64,000 nt of DNA. Source: Hippophae tibetana. Taxonomy: Eukaryota > Streptophyta > Magnoliopsida > Rosales > Elaeagnaceae. The stretch is taken from positions 60,779,275 to 60,843,274 of the forward strand of contig CM072802.1 in the NCBI GenBank assembly GCA_037013495.1, read 5' to 3'. Made by a program: the position numbers and the translations under genes. Below, in pieces: positions 46,481 to 59,893 of the stretch. Every line of letters starts with the position of its first letter. The stretch's first letter is position 1. The notes beneath the pieces are model-generated. The model had not been told where the DNA came from. It saw only the letters and a list, made by a program, of their open reading frames with translations, and searched no databases.

Positions 46481-49400
46481 TTAGTCCAAAGCCGGCTTTT
46501 GGGTTCGCAACCCAAACAAATTCTCAAATAATTTAGGAGCCATGTGAGGAAGATCTATAAGTTGGGGAGCCATGAAATTCACGATCTTTTCATGAACATG
46601 ATACCTACATAACCATATGGAGATTATTTATTGTTGCTGGAGCATTAATGGCGTTGAACACAAGGCCAATGTGAAACAAAATGCAATCATTTTCATGAAA
46701 AAATATTATGTTTCAATTTGTGTTTAAAGTGTGATGGACTTATATGCCCAAATTTTAACAGCATGAAGTTTTCACATATGCCCAATATATACTCAGTTGT
46801 ATGGATGTATCGTACAAAAAGCGTGCACATGTAAAAGAAGTATTCATTGGATTGGAAGTACCATGTCAGCATGCACCAGGAGTAAACAATAAAACCTCAA
46901 GCAAAAGAGAGTTATGATGGTAAACATCAGGTGCAAATTTAAACTGTAAGAAAATAAAATGTTTATTGCTACCTTATCTTGCGACTCTTTGACGCACGCC
47001 TGTCAACAATTTTCCTCTTTTTAGTCTGCAACCTTTTTAGAGCATAAAAGGCAGTCTCTGCAGCCAATGAAATAAATGAAAATAAAAATCGAGAAATTGA
47101 ATACAACCTGCATGGCACATAACTGTATATTAAAACCTAAGAGGAACAGGTAAATACTTCTTATAAACAATTTTCCTCAATGGACTTAAAATTAATAGTT
47201 GCAAACTCAGTCATTAGGAAGTGTAAACAAATATTCGAAGCAAAGATAAATCCAACAGTAGATATTCATAGTTAAACATTCATACGAGTCATACAAGATT
47301 AATCAGAAATTTTGATGATGTAGCTTGAAAAACATGTTCACTGCCCCCGCCCCCCAAAAAAAAAAAGAAATCTAAAAGAAATATAGATATTAAGAAAAGC
47401 ACTCAAAATCAAAATGTACACATGATTAATGAACTAGGGAAAATAATTATGAAATATAAACATGGCATAATATGTGTACCAGAAGACATCGGGTCAATAT
47501 TCTCAAAGAATTCCTTCAGTAATTGCTGGTAAAATTCAGAGTCATCTAGCAAGTCAGGATCTCCATCAACTTGAGCACCATTAACCATTTCAGATTCATC
47601 ATCAGCTTGAGCACCACTATCCGTTTGAGATTCCTATCAGAGAAAAATAATTGTTAATAATAGGATATATAGCCATGCTTCAAAATAGGAAGTGCAATCC
47701 ATTTTTTTGGAAAGGAAAATAATGCATATGAACCTTCACTTGGAGGAAGGAAACATGTGTCAAAAATTAAATTGCCCTCACCTTGTTAATTCCTACCATA
47801 GCTATTAAAAAAAGTTTAATCAAATAAACAAAGCCTTATATAGGGACCAGGTAAGCACAGTGCATTAATGCATGTGCCTTTTTGGTGCATTTGAGAATTA
47901 TGATATTTGAAACGCCACCCTAGTGTAGAGTCATCATTTCCATAATGTTTAAAATCTTACAGTCCCAAATATGCCAACTGTTGATCTCCTTAGCTGCATT
48001 TGCTTGATCATTCTACTTGGATCTCTCATATAACCTGCAACTTGTTGACTAACATTCTGAAGCAGAAAAGGGAAAAATCAGCTTTTCAGATATAGTGAGA
48101 TGATGGATTACACAAGAATCCAACCATGGAGCCAAATCTAACCTGATTAAAAGCGTGCAATTTTCTTTTAATAGCAGCAGTACCAGTCGTCACCTGAGTC
48201 TTCCTCTGCCATTTGTCAATTGATTTGTCTCTGAAAGGAGCTATTCTACAAAAGTGTGAAAATAAAGCATGAAGTTACATAGCTCAAACGGGACACATTT
48301 GCAGAATAAGGCTTTTAATACACATAAGGAAAAAGTAATAGTAGCAAAGTAAAGTTTCTACGTTACTAATAGATATTAAAATTTCCCTTTAAAATATAAA
48401 CATGGAAAAGGCTTATTCCTCAAAGTTAATATTTTGCTTCTCCAACAGTAGACATCAGCATTTGGCAAAGCATTTGAAAATAACTATCCCAACTATGAGT
48501 TTAAAACAAGCATATCTAACTCAAGGATACCTTGCATGCATTTGATAAATCCGAGCCCAATCATCATCACCGTCAACATATTCTGAAAGTTTGGAAGATT
48601 TTCCAGATTTACCTGAAGACAAGAAACTTGTCACGTTCAGTAAGTCACGTCATATTCCATCATGCATGCCTAAAATATGATTTATTTTAGGAATTTGACA
48701 CCGATGTAGAATAAACAATAATAGTAATATCACCACCATGGAGGTACTAATAACATTTTAATCAATGCATAGGGTAATCCTCTCATTTGCTACCTATAAG
48801 TTCCAACTTCTATTTGATTTAGTACTTTTCTCCTAGATTTACCACTTAAATTTTGATATTTAATTCAGTTCAGTACAAACATTATTGATTTTACTTTATT
48901 GAAACAAATAACAAAGTTTAATTGGTAAAGGAAAAGGTTTTAGACCAAAATCATAGGAAAGTATAAAGTTGAGATGGTAAATGAGAAGAATACACTACAC
49001 AAATTTATGTTGCAAATATTCTAGTTTTGATTGCCCTTACAAGTGAACAGGGTACCAGGAATGGCACTCCTGAACTGAGGTCATCATAACAAATATCACA
49101 AGAAAAAGAAAAGGATTTTCCTGATAGCAAGAAAGCAAAGAAAAGGATTTTCCTGATAGCAAGAAAGCAAAGATAGGCAGAAGGGGAATATACAAAAAAG
49201 CAGACTGAAAAAAAATTAATATAGCAGGCTTTTGCTAGTTGTCTTTTAAGCCATTTTACAATCAATACTAATAGCCTAAATTGGTAATAAAAAGTTCATC
49301 TACGGATTACATACCATCTGCATCCTGAAGAATGGAGGGATTTTTTTCAACCAAGGCCTGTCAAAAAAGAAAAAGTATGACCAGATCAACAAGTGGTTCG

Positions 49401-50999
49401 CATGGACAGTAGCCCAAATATAATATTACAAACATGCACTGTTGGATAATTTTCAGACGAATTTCAATATAACAACAGCAAGTATAAAATAGCGATAATT
49501 TTAAAACCTCTTGTAGTTCCAACAATGAATCCAAGGTCTTCTTTGAAGAACTAATCAATTCTGAATAAGCTGCATCAACACCCTTATCTGTATTACAGAA
49601 GGTAGACCTCACTGCACTCTGCAAAATTCACTAATGTATGAGCACACTGTTTGATTATGCCAAAAGAGCCAAGATCCAAGTTAAAGTAACAGTTAAAATT
49701 ACCTGTGGTAATCTATTTGAACTTGAGAACACTTTCTGAAGCAAGAATCTCAACTCAAGAGTTTTGTTCCAAAGAGCCTTCAAAAGTGATGTAGGTAGAA
49801 TCAAATTTTAAACCAAAGAAAAAGACAACAAGCAATTTAATTAGTACAAAACTTAAGTCAAAAAAGTGAGATTCAAAAACCCTAGTGTAATTCTATTTGT
49901 TTAGAAGTATCAATATTGTTTACATTATTAGAGTACCAACCAAAAAGAAAACAATTCACAAATCAATCAATATATTCACACATCTTAACATATTGTATGG
50001 CTTATAACATGAAAATCAATCTTACAACATACCTTTTGATTCCTCACAGCTTGACCCTTAAGAACATCTTCATCCTTGTGGCACTTCAAGTTTCGTAAAA
50101 TATCTCTGAATGGAAGGGAGAGGGAAAAAAAAAAGAATCAACACTTCACAGTTGCATGCATCAAATTGAAATATTACATATTTAAAATTATTAATATTAG
50201 AATATTAGATAATTATGATTAAGTTCCCTTATTGGTTTAAGAGTCTTATTTAGAATTATATTAGGATTAGGGTTTAGTCTTATTATCTATATAAATACAC
50301 AAGTAATCTTTCAGCATTATTAAAAATGAGAATTAGAATGTTTTTCTTCGATATTATGGTTCACCTCTCAACGTATTTCGATTTTTTAATATTTGCTTCT
50401 GCATAATCCTATTTTATATTTCTACTCATCACTTTAGATGAGTACATATGTTTCATTTGTCAATAAATTCTGATTTCCAGCTATGCAAAGGGAACTCAAT
50501 AGAGAAAGCAGAAAGGAAAAATGGATCATCATTCATCAAACATATGATATAAACGAAATAGTTAAATATAGACTTACTTCTCTTGGTGGCGAAGATTCAT
50601 GTATTCTTTCTCAAGTTCGTTCATTTCGGTATCCCGATATATTTTATTTTTCTTATTTTCATTGTCAGTTTCTTCTCCCTCTTCTGCCTTCTCACCTAGA
50701 CTATCATTGTCACCCTCATCTTCATCATCCCTATCATCATCATCAACATCATCTTCTTCTTCCCCTTCCTCATCAATATCATCATCTTCTCTCTCTTCTT
50801 CTTCTACATCCTCATCCTCCTCAACCTACATGATTAATCTACTATTAAGAAGAGAATATGATTAGAATAAGAAAAATGATATCAAATCTCGAGAAAATTG
50901 ACTCACGACTGCATTATTGCTGTCTACACTGTCAGCATTCCCAAACTCCTCATCACTGTCAGGATCTTTCCTCGATTTCTTTTTCAAATGTAACCCCAT
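46481..50999 (-). CDS. AATF: AATF/BFR2-type ribosome biogenesis protein
   Basis: Twelve coding exons, in transcript order: 50907-50999, 50578-50825, 50033-50105, 49703-49777, 49508-49618, 49315-49357, 48531-48612, 48143-48245, 47961-48056, 47480-47633, 46973-47057 and 46481-46604. They total 1287 bp and encode 428 aa, with GT-AG junctions and closed phases. Residues ~32-90 are strongly acidic. Residues ~95-230 match the AATF domain (MNELEKEYMNLRHQE, LKGQAVRNQKALWNKTLELR, LISSSKKTLDSLLELQE). The C-terminal TRAUB domain (~338-415) has DSEFYQQLLKEFFE, a basic stretch KKRKIVDRRASKSRKIR, and YHVHEKIVNFMAP. Family members act in the nucleolus on early pre-rRNA processing for the small subunit. I see no defect. 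Confidence 0.93.
49108..49171. repeat. 32-bp tandem duplication in an AATF intron
   Basis: Two near-identical units containing ggattttcctgatagcaag stand head to tail inside the intron between the exons at 48531-48612 and 49315-49357. No effect on splicing is evident. Confidence 0.85.
50165..50450 (+). repeat. Possible solo Copia LTR in an AATF intron
   Basis: The segment has features of a short Copia LTR: a start resembling tattagaatattagataat, then ggattagggtttagtc, a tatctatataaatac TATA region, a leader, and an end near tttctactca. I found no clear target duplication and no second copy in the window, so the call rests on general appearance. Confidence 0.3.
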
Positions 51000-51007
51000 C
51001 TCTAGAC

Positions 51008-52245
51008 CTATCTCATTAACAGAGAAATATGTTCAGAAAGCTCTCCACATGCTTTCAGAGCATATTAAAAAAACTTTTGGCACTCAGATATACACGTGCT
51101 TCGCTTTTTTCATTACACAGTAGTTTTTCTTTCATACTTTAAATAGTCATGATAAACGAAGCATCCATTCAAAGAATAATCCTCGCTAATTTCCTTTTAT
51201 ATGCAATCAAACTTGAATAAATTCTCACTAACCAAAGTAACAAACACAAAAAACCATGTTGAATATAAACACAAAAAACCATGTTGAATATAAACACAGG
51301 ACACATGGACAAGTAATTTATTCTACCCAACACTCTGTTTCTAATCCAGGTTATAAATCTGAGAAAACACAATCTGACACTTGAGCGACAAAACTATAAA
51401 TGCAGACAAGTTTCAAGAATTCAAAATATAGAAAGAGAACACATAATGAGTTTTGCCTTACCATTGGGGATAGCAAGAGCAATGGATAGACTAGAGGTAA
51501 ACGTAATGAAACCTACTTAAAGAAGATATAATAATGTTATAAGGTACATTTGATTGATTTGGCTTATGTTGAAGGTTAAGGCCTAATATTCTTTAGAACC
51601 TACACAACCCATTTACGGCTTGATCACCCTTTTTTTCCCATGTCTTTCAGGACATATTCACAAAAAAGAGCATATGAAACAACAGGTGATAAAAATCTTC
51701 ATTGATAGTGGAAAAAGAGAAAAATGCTGGGTTGCAATCCTTAAACGATCAGCAACGATAAACTGATCAGCAGAAAACATTAACAAAAGAAGAACAAAAA
51801 CCTCAAATAATACCTTGCAACAAGACATCAAATAAACCCATAACTCCGGCCAACTAATTAACAAAACCATCAGCTTTATAAAGTTCTAAAAGCTGGACTT
51901 CTTATTGTAGAAACCACAAAAGGAGAATTTATAAACATATTGAAAAATAAGATAAACATACAGCCTCAATAAGCCACACAAACACAATCAAAACAGAGAG
52001 ACCATACAGCTTCGATAACCAGTCTTATTTGGCTCTGGTATACCAAAAAACATGTGGTATGTGGTATGCAATACAAATCACAATCTAATCTGCTAATAAT
52101 TAGTCTCGAATTGAAGAAGAAAAATATAAAAGCGAAGAAACGAAACTCATCTAGCTATTTTATTCTTATTATGAATAGTCATAAAATAGGTATCTTACGG
52201 ATATAGAAGAAGGGATGGACCGAACGGCGAACGGCGAACGGCGTA
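51008..52245 (-). other. Possible 5' UTR exon and long leader intron of the AATF gene
   Basis: Just before the AATF start codon is gatag/gtctagag, a usable splice acceptor (exon edge at 51007). A matching donor, ccg/gtaaga-like, lies at 52198-52199. Upstream of that donor is a GC-richer patch with three tandem cgaacgg units (52220-52244), suited to a first untranslated exon. The intron between would be about 1.2 kb. It contains a tandem duplication with aaaccatgttgaatataaa (51238-51297). The alternative is a short 5' UTR without an intron. Confidence 0.35.
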
Positions 52246-52259
52246 TAATATTGGCTAGT

Positions 52260-53693
52260 GGCGGCAATGAAGCTTAGCCAACTCAAATAGTTGAGTATTT
52301 TGACCAGCGGCTTACGACAATGATTATTAAGGGAAAGTGGAGGGTTTGGTCCAATTTATTTATTTATTATTATTATTTTTTCCCTTCCGCTGGGTCGCAT
52401 AACATTTCTTTCTAATTTCTATTAACAAATTATATTAATATTAAATTAATTATTTATTAATAATAATTTTATTTAATAATAATATTAATATATAATTAAT
52501 ATAAAGATAAATTAATAAACTAAACATTTTTATTATAATAATAATAAAAATAATTATAATATATATATATATACATGCATGTACTAATCCAATGTACTAT
52601 TTTACACTAATTTTTATTATAAATATAAATTTATTAATAATTAAAAATTATTATACCAAAAAAAATTTATATAAGATATATATATATATATATATTCATA
52701 TTATCATATAATTAAAATTGTAAATAATGTAAAAAATTACATTATTTTTAAAATATATAAAATATTTTTATAAAAACATATTCTATCAATTTTATGATTT
52801 CTCGTATTAAAAAATTTCATAAATATAAATAATAATTCAAATTTTAGAATATTAAATATACTATGAACACATTAATATTTGTTAAAAATTGTAAATTGTA
52901 CTATTACAAAAATTTGAGAGCGTGGAGTGCAATTCAAAGTATTACAAAACCTAAAGTGATTTTGTTTAGATGATAAAATATATCGACTCTCTTAAAATTT
53001 GTTATGTTGGATAATTCAAATACTTAGTATTTAAGACTTTTAATTGTTTATTAATTAGTTTTGACTAATAATAAATTTTTAATTGTTTAAATTTTTTGCT
53101 ACATGATATTTTTTTATAAAAATGAATCTTATAAAAAATTGGTTATGTAAATTTTATCAAATAAATACATTATGTTAATAATTATTAATTTAGATAAATT
53201 ATGTCCTGCAATTTATTAAATGAACATGTAATTTATTGATTAGGGATTATTATTCCTATTATTATATAAAGTAAATATATTTAGTTTTATAATTTATTAA
53301 ATTAAATATTTTTAATCTATTAAATGTATTGAAATTGAGTACTTATATTACTTAATTTTTATAAATAACGAGAGTATAGATAGTAACTCAAAAATTATAA
53401 AACTAAAGTGTTTATTTGAACATAATAACAGTATTACTATGACATTTGTCAAAAATTGTGAGATCTTTTGGTACTCAACAAAATAATTACGTAACTAAAT
53501 TATTTAAATTAAATAATTATTGAACTTTGTATTGCTTATCATGACTTTTATAACTTTAGACCATTATTCATTATTATTAAATATTAAATTATTAATAATA
53601 ATGACTTTGTAAAGTGAAATCCAAATAAATTTATAAAAATATCCATAACATCCAATAATTATAGGTTTATTATTGAATAATTTTATAAAATTG

Positions 53694-53694
<1 letters not shown>
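52260..53694. other. AT-rich spacer
   Basis: No gene is seen. The sequence is very AT-rich, with (TA)n runs near 52560 and 52676. Confidence 0.5.

Positions 53695-53729
<35 letters not shown>
53695..53729. repeat. (TA)n microsatellite
   Basis: About 17 TA units lie directly before the tandem array at 53732. Confidence 0.9.
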
Positions 53730-53731
<2 letters not shown>

Positions 53732-54631
53732 ATGAACTTGTTTTGATGACAAATAATTTAGAAAAATAATATTGACAAATTATAATTACCTTTAGATAAA
53801 ATCATTTAAAGATATAGATATTAATAAATATAAAACTAAAACTAATAAGTAATTTTTAAAATTAAGAAAAATATTTAATTACAACTAGAATTATGTACCG
53901 TTATATTGTATTTATTCATAAATCATTTAGAATTATTTGTCTAAACTATTTGTATCAAGTATGATCATTATATATATAAACTATAAGTCTTGGTATATTA
54001 GTGTCTATAGAAATTAAAAAATTTAGGGATATATGAGCTTGTTTTGATGACAAATAATTTAGAAAAATAATATTGACAAATTATAATGACCTTTAGATAA
54101 AATTATTTAAAGATATAGATATTAATAAATATAAAACTAAAACTAATAAGTAATTTTTAAAATTAAGAAAAATATTTAATTACAACTAGAATTATGTACT
54201 GTTATATTGTATTTATTCATAAATCATTTAGAATTATTTGTCTAAACTATTTGTATCAAGTATGATCATTATATATATAAACTATAAGTCTTGGTATATT
54301 AGTGTCTATAGAAATTAAAAAATTTAGGGATATATGAGCTTGTTTTGATGACAAATAATTTAGAAAAATAATATTGACAAATTATAATGACCTTTAGATA
54401 AAATTATTTAAAGATATAGATATTAATAAATATAAAACTAAAACTAATAAGTAATTTTTAAAATTAAGAAAAATATTTAATTACAACTAGAATTATGTAC
54501 TGTTATATTGTATTTATTCATAAATCATTTAGAATTATTTGTCTAAACTATTTGTATCAAGTATGATCATTATATATATAAACTATAAGTCTTGGTATAT
54601 TAGTGTCTATAGAAATTAAAAAATTTAGGGA
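53732..54631. repeat. Three tandem copies of a 301-bp unit
   Basis: Units start at about 53732, 54033 and 54334 with tatgaacttg or tatgagcttg followed by ttttgatgac, and end with aaatttaggga. I see no difference between units 2 and 3. Unit 1 differs at a few bases, for example gaacttg for gagcttg, ataaaatcatt for ataaaattatt and gtaccgtt for gtactgtt. There is no open frame. It looks like the seed of a satellite array, or a local amplification by unequal exchange or replication slippage. Confidence 0.93.
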
Positions 54632-56438
54632 CTTCATTGTTGAAAAAAAAGTTTGAAGATCTAAATATAAACTTGGATAAAGTTTCGAGATTGAATTTGC
54701 ACTTAAGCCAATAAAAAAATATATTATATATAGCTATCTTGTTATAGATCTTTTATTTCATTAAAATAAACTATGCACAAGAAAAATCATAATGTTTCCT
54801 ATTAATATGTGGTTTTTTATTATACGTTAATTAGTATGTAAAAATTTCAAATGATTTATTATTTAAAAATTTGAGTTTTGTGGAAAAAATTCAAATTCAG
54901 AATCAAAATTAGGGTATAACACTTGTATTATGCTTTGTGAATATATCCAAAATTAAAATGGAAAGAGTTTTTGTACACAACTGTGTCAAGAAGATACAAA
55001 CTTCTTAGGACTTGTTCTTAAGTAGTACATAGCAAAGACAAGATAACAAATAGAACAATAAAATCAAATATGTATGGCTGAATAAAATAATCATAAATAT
55101 TAAATAGTCAAACTAACAGCTTAATATATAGTAGGCATGACATCGTGGTAACAAGAATGATACATGAATCAAATCCTCTTCTATAAGAATATATTTAGAC
55201 GAAATACTAATTTTACCAAAATGGCATGCGAGGAATCAAACAAGGCAATATAATATGGTAAACCTACAGAGGATCCACACCTATGTGGTAATATCCATAG
55301 GTTACTTAAGGCAATTACTCATGCAATTCATAATGAAAGTAAAGAACAATTCACAACCAAAAGATGATATGAACTAATACATGTTAAAGTTGGAGTAACA
55401 CACTTTACTGAACCTAAGCTACCATTGTTTGCTATCTCTATAGCAACTACAATCTGAGTCGAATCTGGCTCTCTTTCAAAGCCCTAACAGATGATGTGGT
55501 ACAGTCACTAACAATCAATTTTTTGAAACCAAGGGTAATGACAATCTCATGCATATGTACCTAAATACAATCTATATCTTCTTTGTCAATTAACTTTTCA
55601 TTAACCTAACCCTAAAAATAATATCTGTAAATCACTCAGCAAATCACTAATATTAAATAACACTAAAAGTATTGTTAATATAGTATTTAGAGCATAATTT
55701 TTCAATTCAAACTTTTTCTAATTAATTTTTTGTTTGCAAAAATGGGGTATTTGTAGAAAAATCTTGGTTTACCCGTACCTCTTCGATCATTTTTCTAACC
55801 ACATCAATAAGGGAAATAACCATAAAATCATGTTGGCTACCTCAACGAGCATTGAGTAAACTTGTTTTTGTTTGAAAAATTTGCCAAATAGTTTTCCACA
55901 AATACTCACAAATCAACAAATAAAACAATGCAAAAATATAACTGAGCATGCAAACTATATTAACCAATCCCAAATTGGTGTGCATAGACATACAAATATA
56001 CAAAATGTTTTAACTATGATAGTGTGTGCATTACTGAATCGTTAGTAACTGGTCTTAAATAAAGGAAGATAAAACAATAAGTAAAATAAAATAGACTTTA
56101 TGTTTTCACTAAAAAATGCCAACAAAGACACATAAGAATTATAAGACTTACAATCTCTCCATTTGGCTTTCCATGGCAAAAAAACTAGACAACTAAACAA
56201 ACTCATCATTAATACACAACTAAAAAAGTTTAAGATGGAGAGTAGAAGTGTAGAAGGATCCAACCACTGGGACATACACAAAGATGTAGACTAGGTAAGA
56301 GTTGGATCGTCGCATGAAGGTTATAGTAGGGGGACACACATAGGTATAGAGTCGATCAACCGACCATCCACTAGTAAACTAAAACCATCAAACAACTAGC
56401 CAACTGACTAGATTAGCTTGCTAGTCAAGCCAATCAGG
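54632..56438. other. Spacer with weak coding traces
   Basis: No gene can be drawn. On the minus strand around 55440-55600 and 55740-55850 there are short open pieces such as HEIVITLGFKKLIVSDC and MVISLIDVVRKMIEEVRV. The second faintly resembles the part of MULE transposases after the catalytic domain. The pieces are too short to assign. Confidence 0.3.
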
Positions 56439-57987
56439 TGATTGCCACACACAAAGTGTGTGCAATGAATATGCAAGTATACGTATCGTAACAAGTACTA
56501 TAATGATAAAAAAAAAGATTGTTCCTATAGAGATTACGTTATTAGAAACTAATTTTTAAAATTAAAAAAATAAAATAATTTTTTTTGTGTTTTTTATATT
56601 TTAAGGAAGCAAAATTAAAATAATTAAAAATAAATAGTAACAATTAATTAAATTAGATTTAATAACTAAAAATATATATGAGAAAATATCTAGAAATACT
56701 TAATCACCTAATTTTCTAAACATGTGAATCGTTAAAATCCCTCCAATAAAATTATTAATTAATTACATGATCAATTGAATCTAACCTAGTATGTATACCT
56801 TTCTCAAGTAAACTATACTCCATATAGTAATTAATTTAATCACACTCTTATGCCAATTAAATTACATACTACTCATTAAATTCATTAATTATGTATCACA
56901 TACATAAAAACCAAACATTTTTTCCTAGAAACTATGCATATTATTTAATCAAGACAAATTTTTTAAAATAATTCTCTCAAATCTAATTAATTACTCATAA
57001 ATTATTCGCCAAACAATTAATAACATAAAAATTATATTAAATAATATAATTAAATTATAATTATAATTGGAGTAAAATATTAGATCATCGCATGATAAAA
57101 ATTAGGTTCTTAAAATCCCTAGATTAATAAATGAACTACATATAATTGTGTTCATAAACCTCATATTTTTTATAAAGAAAGACATGAAAATGGACAAATA
57201 AAATAAAATAATAAGAAACACAATCAATCTCTTGAGTTGTAGTGTTAATCTCCTTTTAAATCTCCACCAAAATTGTGTTCTCTCTTGAATTTTTCTGTAT
57301 TTTTCTTTCTTTTTAGCTCCAAAAATTGACCAAAATTATGCTTATGACGACCACTTTTGGTTTATGGTGATTAAAGGCTTAAATATAGCTCAGGTATAAT
57401 CTGTATCATCAGATCAGCTTCATATTAAGGGTTGAGATCAAAAGAAGCAAAATTGATAGCAACGACTAATCATAGAGTGACACGTGGCACACAGAATTCA
57501 CTAGACAAACTAGAGAGTGATGCATGGTAGGGAAGACCTGTCAGAGTCAACATCACGTAGCGTAATGTGATTCATAGAAACAAATGGTGTGGCACATAGG
57601 TGGAACGCGGGGAGGAATGGAATAGCGACATGTGGAACATGGTTTGACCAATTTCTATACTCAAATTGAATGTTGTGTTGATATGTGGCACACTGTTCAT
57701 CCTTCTCACACATGGCATAATGTGATTCGCTTTTCTTGCTTGCATGGCATCTACATGGCTTGCCCAGTCAGTTCCTCTACTTGTGTGGCATGCCACATGG
57801 TAACTCCTGATTGGTCTTAGGTTAAAAATTCATAAAAAATCCAAAAATATTAAATTATATTTTCACCCATTTTCACTAAAAAGTTTATATTTTATTGTTT
57901 TTGACCTAAAAATACTATTTATTAAATAAAATAAGTAAATATTAAGTAAAAAAGTGTGCTAATAACTCTACTTTTATAGAGTCATCA
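56439..57987 (-). repeat. Solo LTR, family A
   Basis: This 1549-bp segment matches 42364-43895 in the same orientation. On the minus strand it begins TGATGACTC and ends ...GCAATCA. The flanking 5-mers, TCAGG (56434-56438) and GCAGG (57988-57992), differ at one base and fit a target duplication. No internal sequence adjoins either side, so it is a solo LTR. CACGTG lies at 57481-57486. Confidence 0.82.
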
Positions 57988-57989
57988 GC

Positions 57990-59050
57990 AGGCCATTGAG
58001 GATTGATACTTCTAAAGATGCTTGGATATACTAGAAAAATCACATGCATCCAATATAAGACACATGTCATTCAATTTAAAGAGGGACTACAGAGTTTTAG
58101 AAAAGGTAATTTAAATAATTTTTTAATACATATTGAAAATCAAAATGTTAGCATATGAGCTTGTGTATTTTCAACACTAATTGATTGAATGTTGTATGAG
58201 AAATTTACAGTTGACGATTAAAAAATGTTTTTGGTCACTCATGAGCCTAGTTTACAATAAAGAAAAACTATGGCTATTTCACCATTACCCTCTATCATCT
58301 AACAATAAAAAAAATAGGTTAAACTCTAGTATTAATGATCATAGAATAACTTGTAACAACTTCACTTCATCTGGGCATTACACCAATTTTAACCAATAAA
58401 TATATCCTTAGTCATAACCTGCTTATAATACTTCCATTCAACTAACTCAATATTACTCCGCCCTTGTGATAGATCACCTTCTTTTGAACGTGATAGAGGT
58501 AGAGCAAAATGTCAATTATGTGGTACAATTGGGCATATAGTAGCAACTTATTGGTTCCATTTTAATAGAAATTATATGCCCCCCAATCAATCCTAGCCTA
58601 ACTACAAACAACCATTAGTACCACCATATCAAGAAACACCTTATTCACCACTCAATCCGTCTCACAATCCATCTTTCATAGCACTTCAATAAACTTTTCC
58701 TCGTTCACATGAACAGGCTATTAGGCTATTGCATATGTTAATCCTAATAATTATAATTAGTCATCTATGTAGTGTGATAATTATTGCACATCAACTTATT
58801 CACAACAAACTATTTCTCATCCAATTTCAAAACTTTTACATCCTCAAAATCACCTTACTACACCTTCATAATTTTCTCAATATGCTTTTGCTATGTCACC
58901 TAACCAGAATGGATTCTTGATTAAGGTGCTAGCCACCATGTCACTCCTAAAATAAAGAATATCTTAACTATTCAAAACTACAATGCTTTGAAAAACTAAC
59001 GACTGGTAATGGTAAGACTCTTAACATAGCTCATTCAAGTCGAAGAAACT
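57990..59050 (+). pseudogene. Copia gag-protease pseudogene
   Basis: The plus strand shows LEKSHASNIRHMSFNLK and LEKGNLNNFLIHIENQ from the Copia gag domain. Next is SFERDRGRAKCQLCGTIGH followed by IVATYW, a zinc knuckle whose last Cys is Tyr (58480-58560). The protease region at 58919-58945 reads D-stop-G-A-S-H-H-V-T, with a TAA in place of the Ser codon. Frameshifts separate these blocks. The integrase and later parts are missing, as is the 5' end, which the solo LTR at 56439 may have displaced. Confidence 0.72.
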
Positions 59051-59893
59051 TCTGAGCTTTAAGACAATATATTTTAGGTATATACTTGTTCTTAAACACG
59101 TTAGAAAACATATTATACACTTAGAAACTTTGGTATATATGCTAGTCGATCAATCAAAGTGGTAGGTTGATCGATCAAAGGGTTAGATTGATCGAGGATA
59201 AATCTTATACGATTTATGTCCACTCAAATTGATTTTCAAATGAATGATTAAATTTTGGGTTTGAGGGAATGGATAGTTCAAGAATTGATGGTGTTTGATC
59301 TACTTAGTCTTAATTTTATTTTAATCATTATTGGATTGATAAAAAAAGGTTTCGATCAATCGACCTTAGTGGTCTAATCAATTTAGCCTAGACTAGATCA
59401 ATCGAGTGGATAGAGTTACAACTTAAAACTTAATTGTTTACTTGAGTGAAACTATTCTTATACCATATTGTTCCTATTAATTATTCCTCTATGAATTATT
59501 TAATGGTTAGAATGGAAATTGGTCCTTAACTTAGTATTAGGGTTTCATATTTTCTATATAAACAACCTAATGCTCCATAATGAAATTAGCCACATTTATT
59601 CTATTCATCATGTGTTTTCTCTCTGAAATCATTTTATAAAAGCAAAAACATATTGTTTTAGATTCTTTCTTGAATTACTATATTAAATATTGTACGGTTA
59701 TGTTTGGTTGATTAATAAGTCAATTTATTTTAAGATACTATGATTTCATATCCATATAGTTTCTTCTTGATTAGGTTCTTGAATGTGTGGATCAAATAAT
59801 TTCGTGTGTGATTCTAATTATTTGATTGAATTATTTTATTTTAACGAATTTATTTTTTTATTGAACTTGTGCTTTAATTTCATTCTAAGGTGT
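59051..59893. other. Spacer, possibly part of an old LTR
   Basis: No gene is seen. Several atcgatc- and gatcaatcga-type motifs cluster at 59140-59410. A TATA-like ctatataaac at about 59556-59565 is followed by a leader-like stretch. These may be the remains of a retrotransposon LTR, but no partner was found. Confidence 0.3.

Noticed and set aside
50599..50865. Plus-strand open frame rich in Ser
   Set aside because: It is the antisense of the acidic exon of the AATF gene; GAA and GAT repeats read as Ser codons on the other strand.
53564..53752. Open frame with a Tyr-Ile repeat
   Set aside because: It is a translation of the (TA)n microsatellite.
57510..57820. Open frames on both strands with many Cys and His
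   Set aside because: They lie inside a solo LTR and come from its repeated acatgg and cacat motifs.
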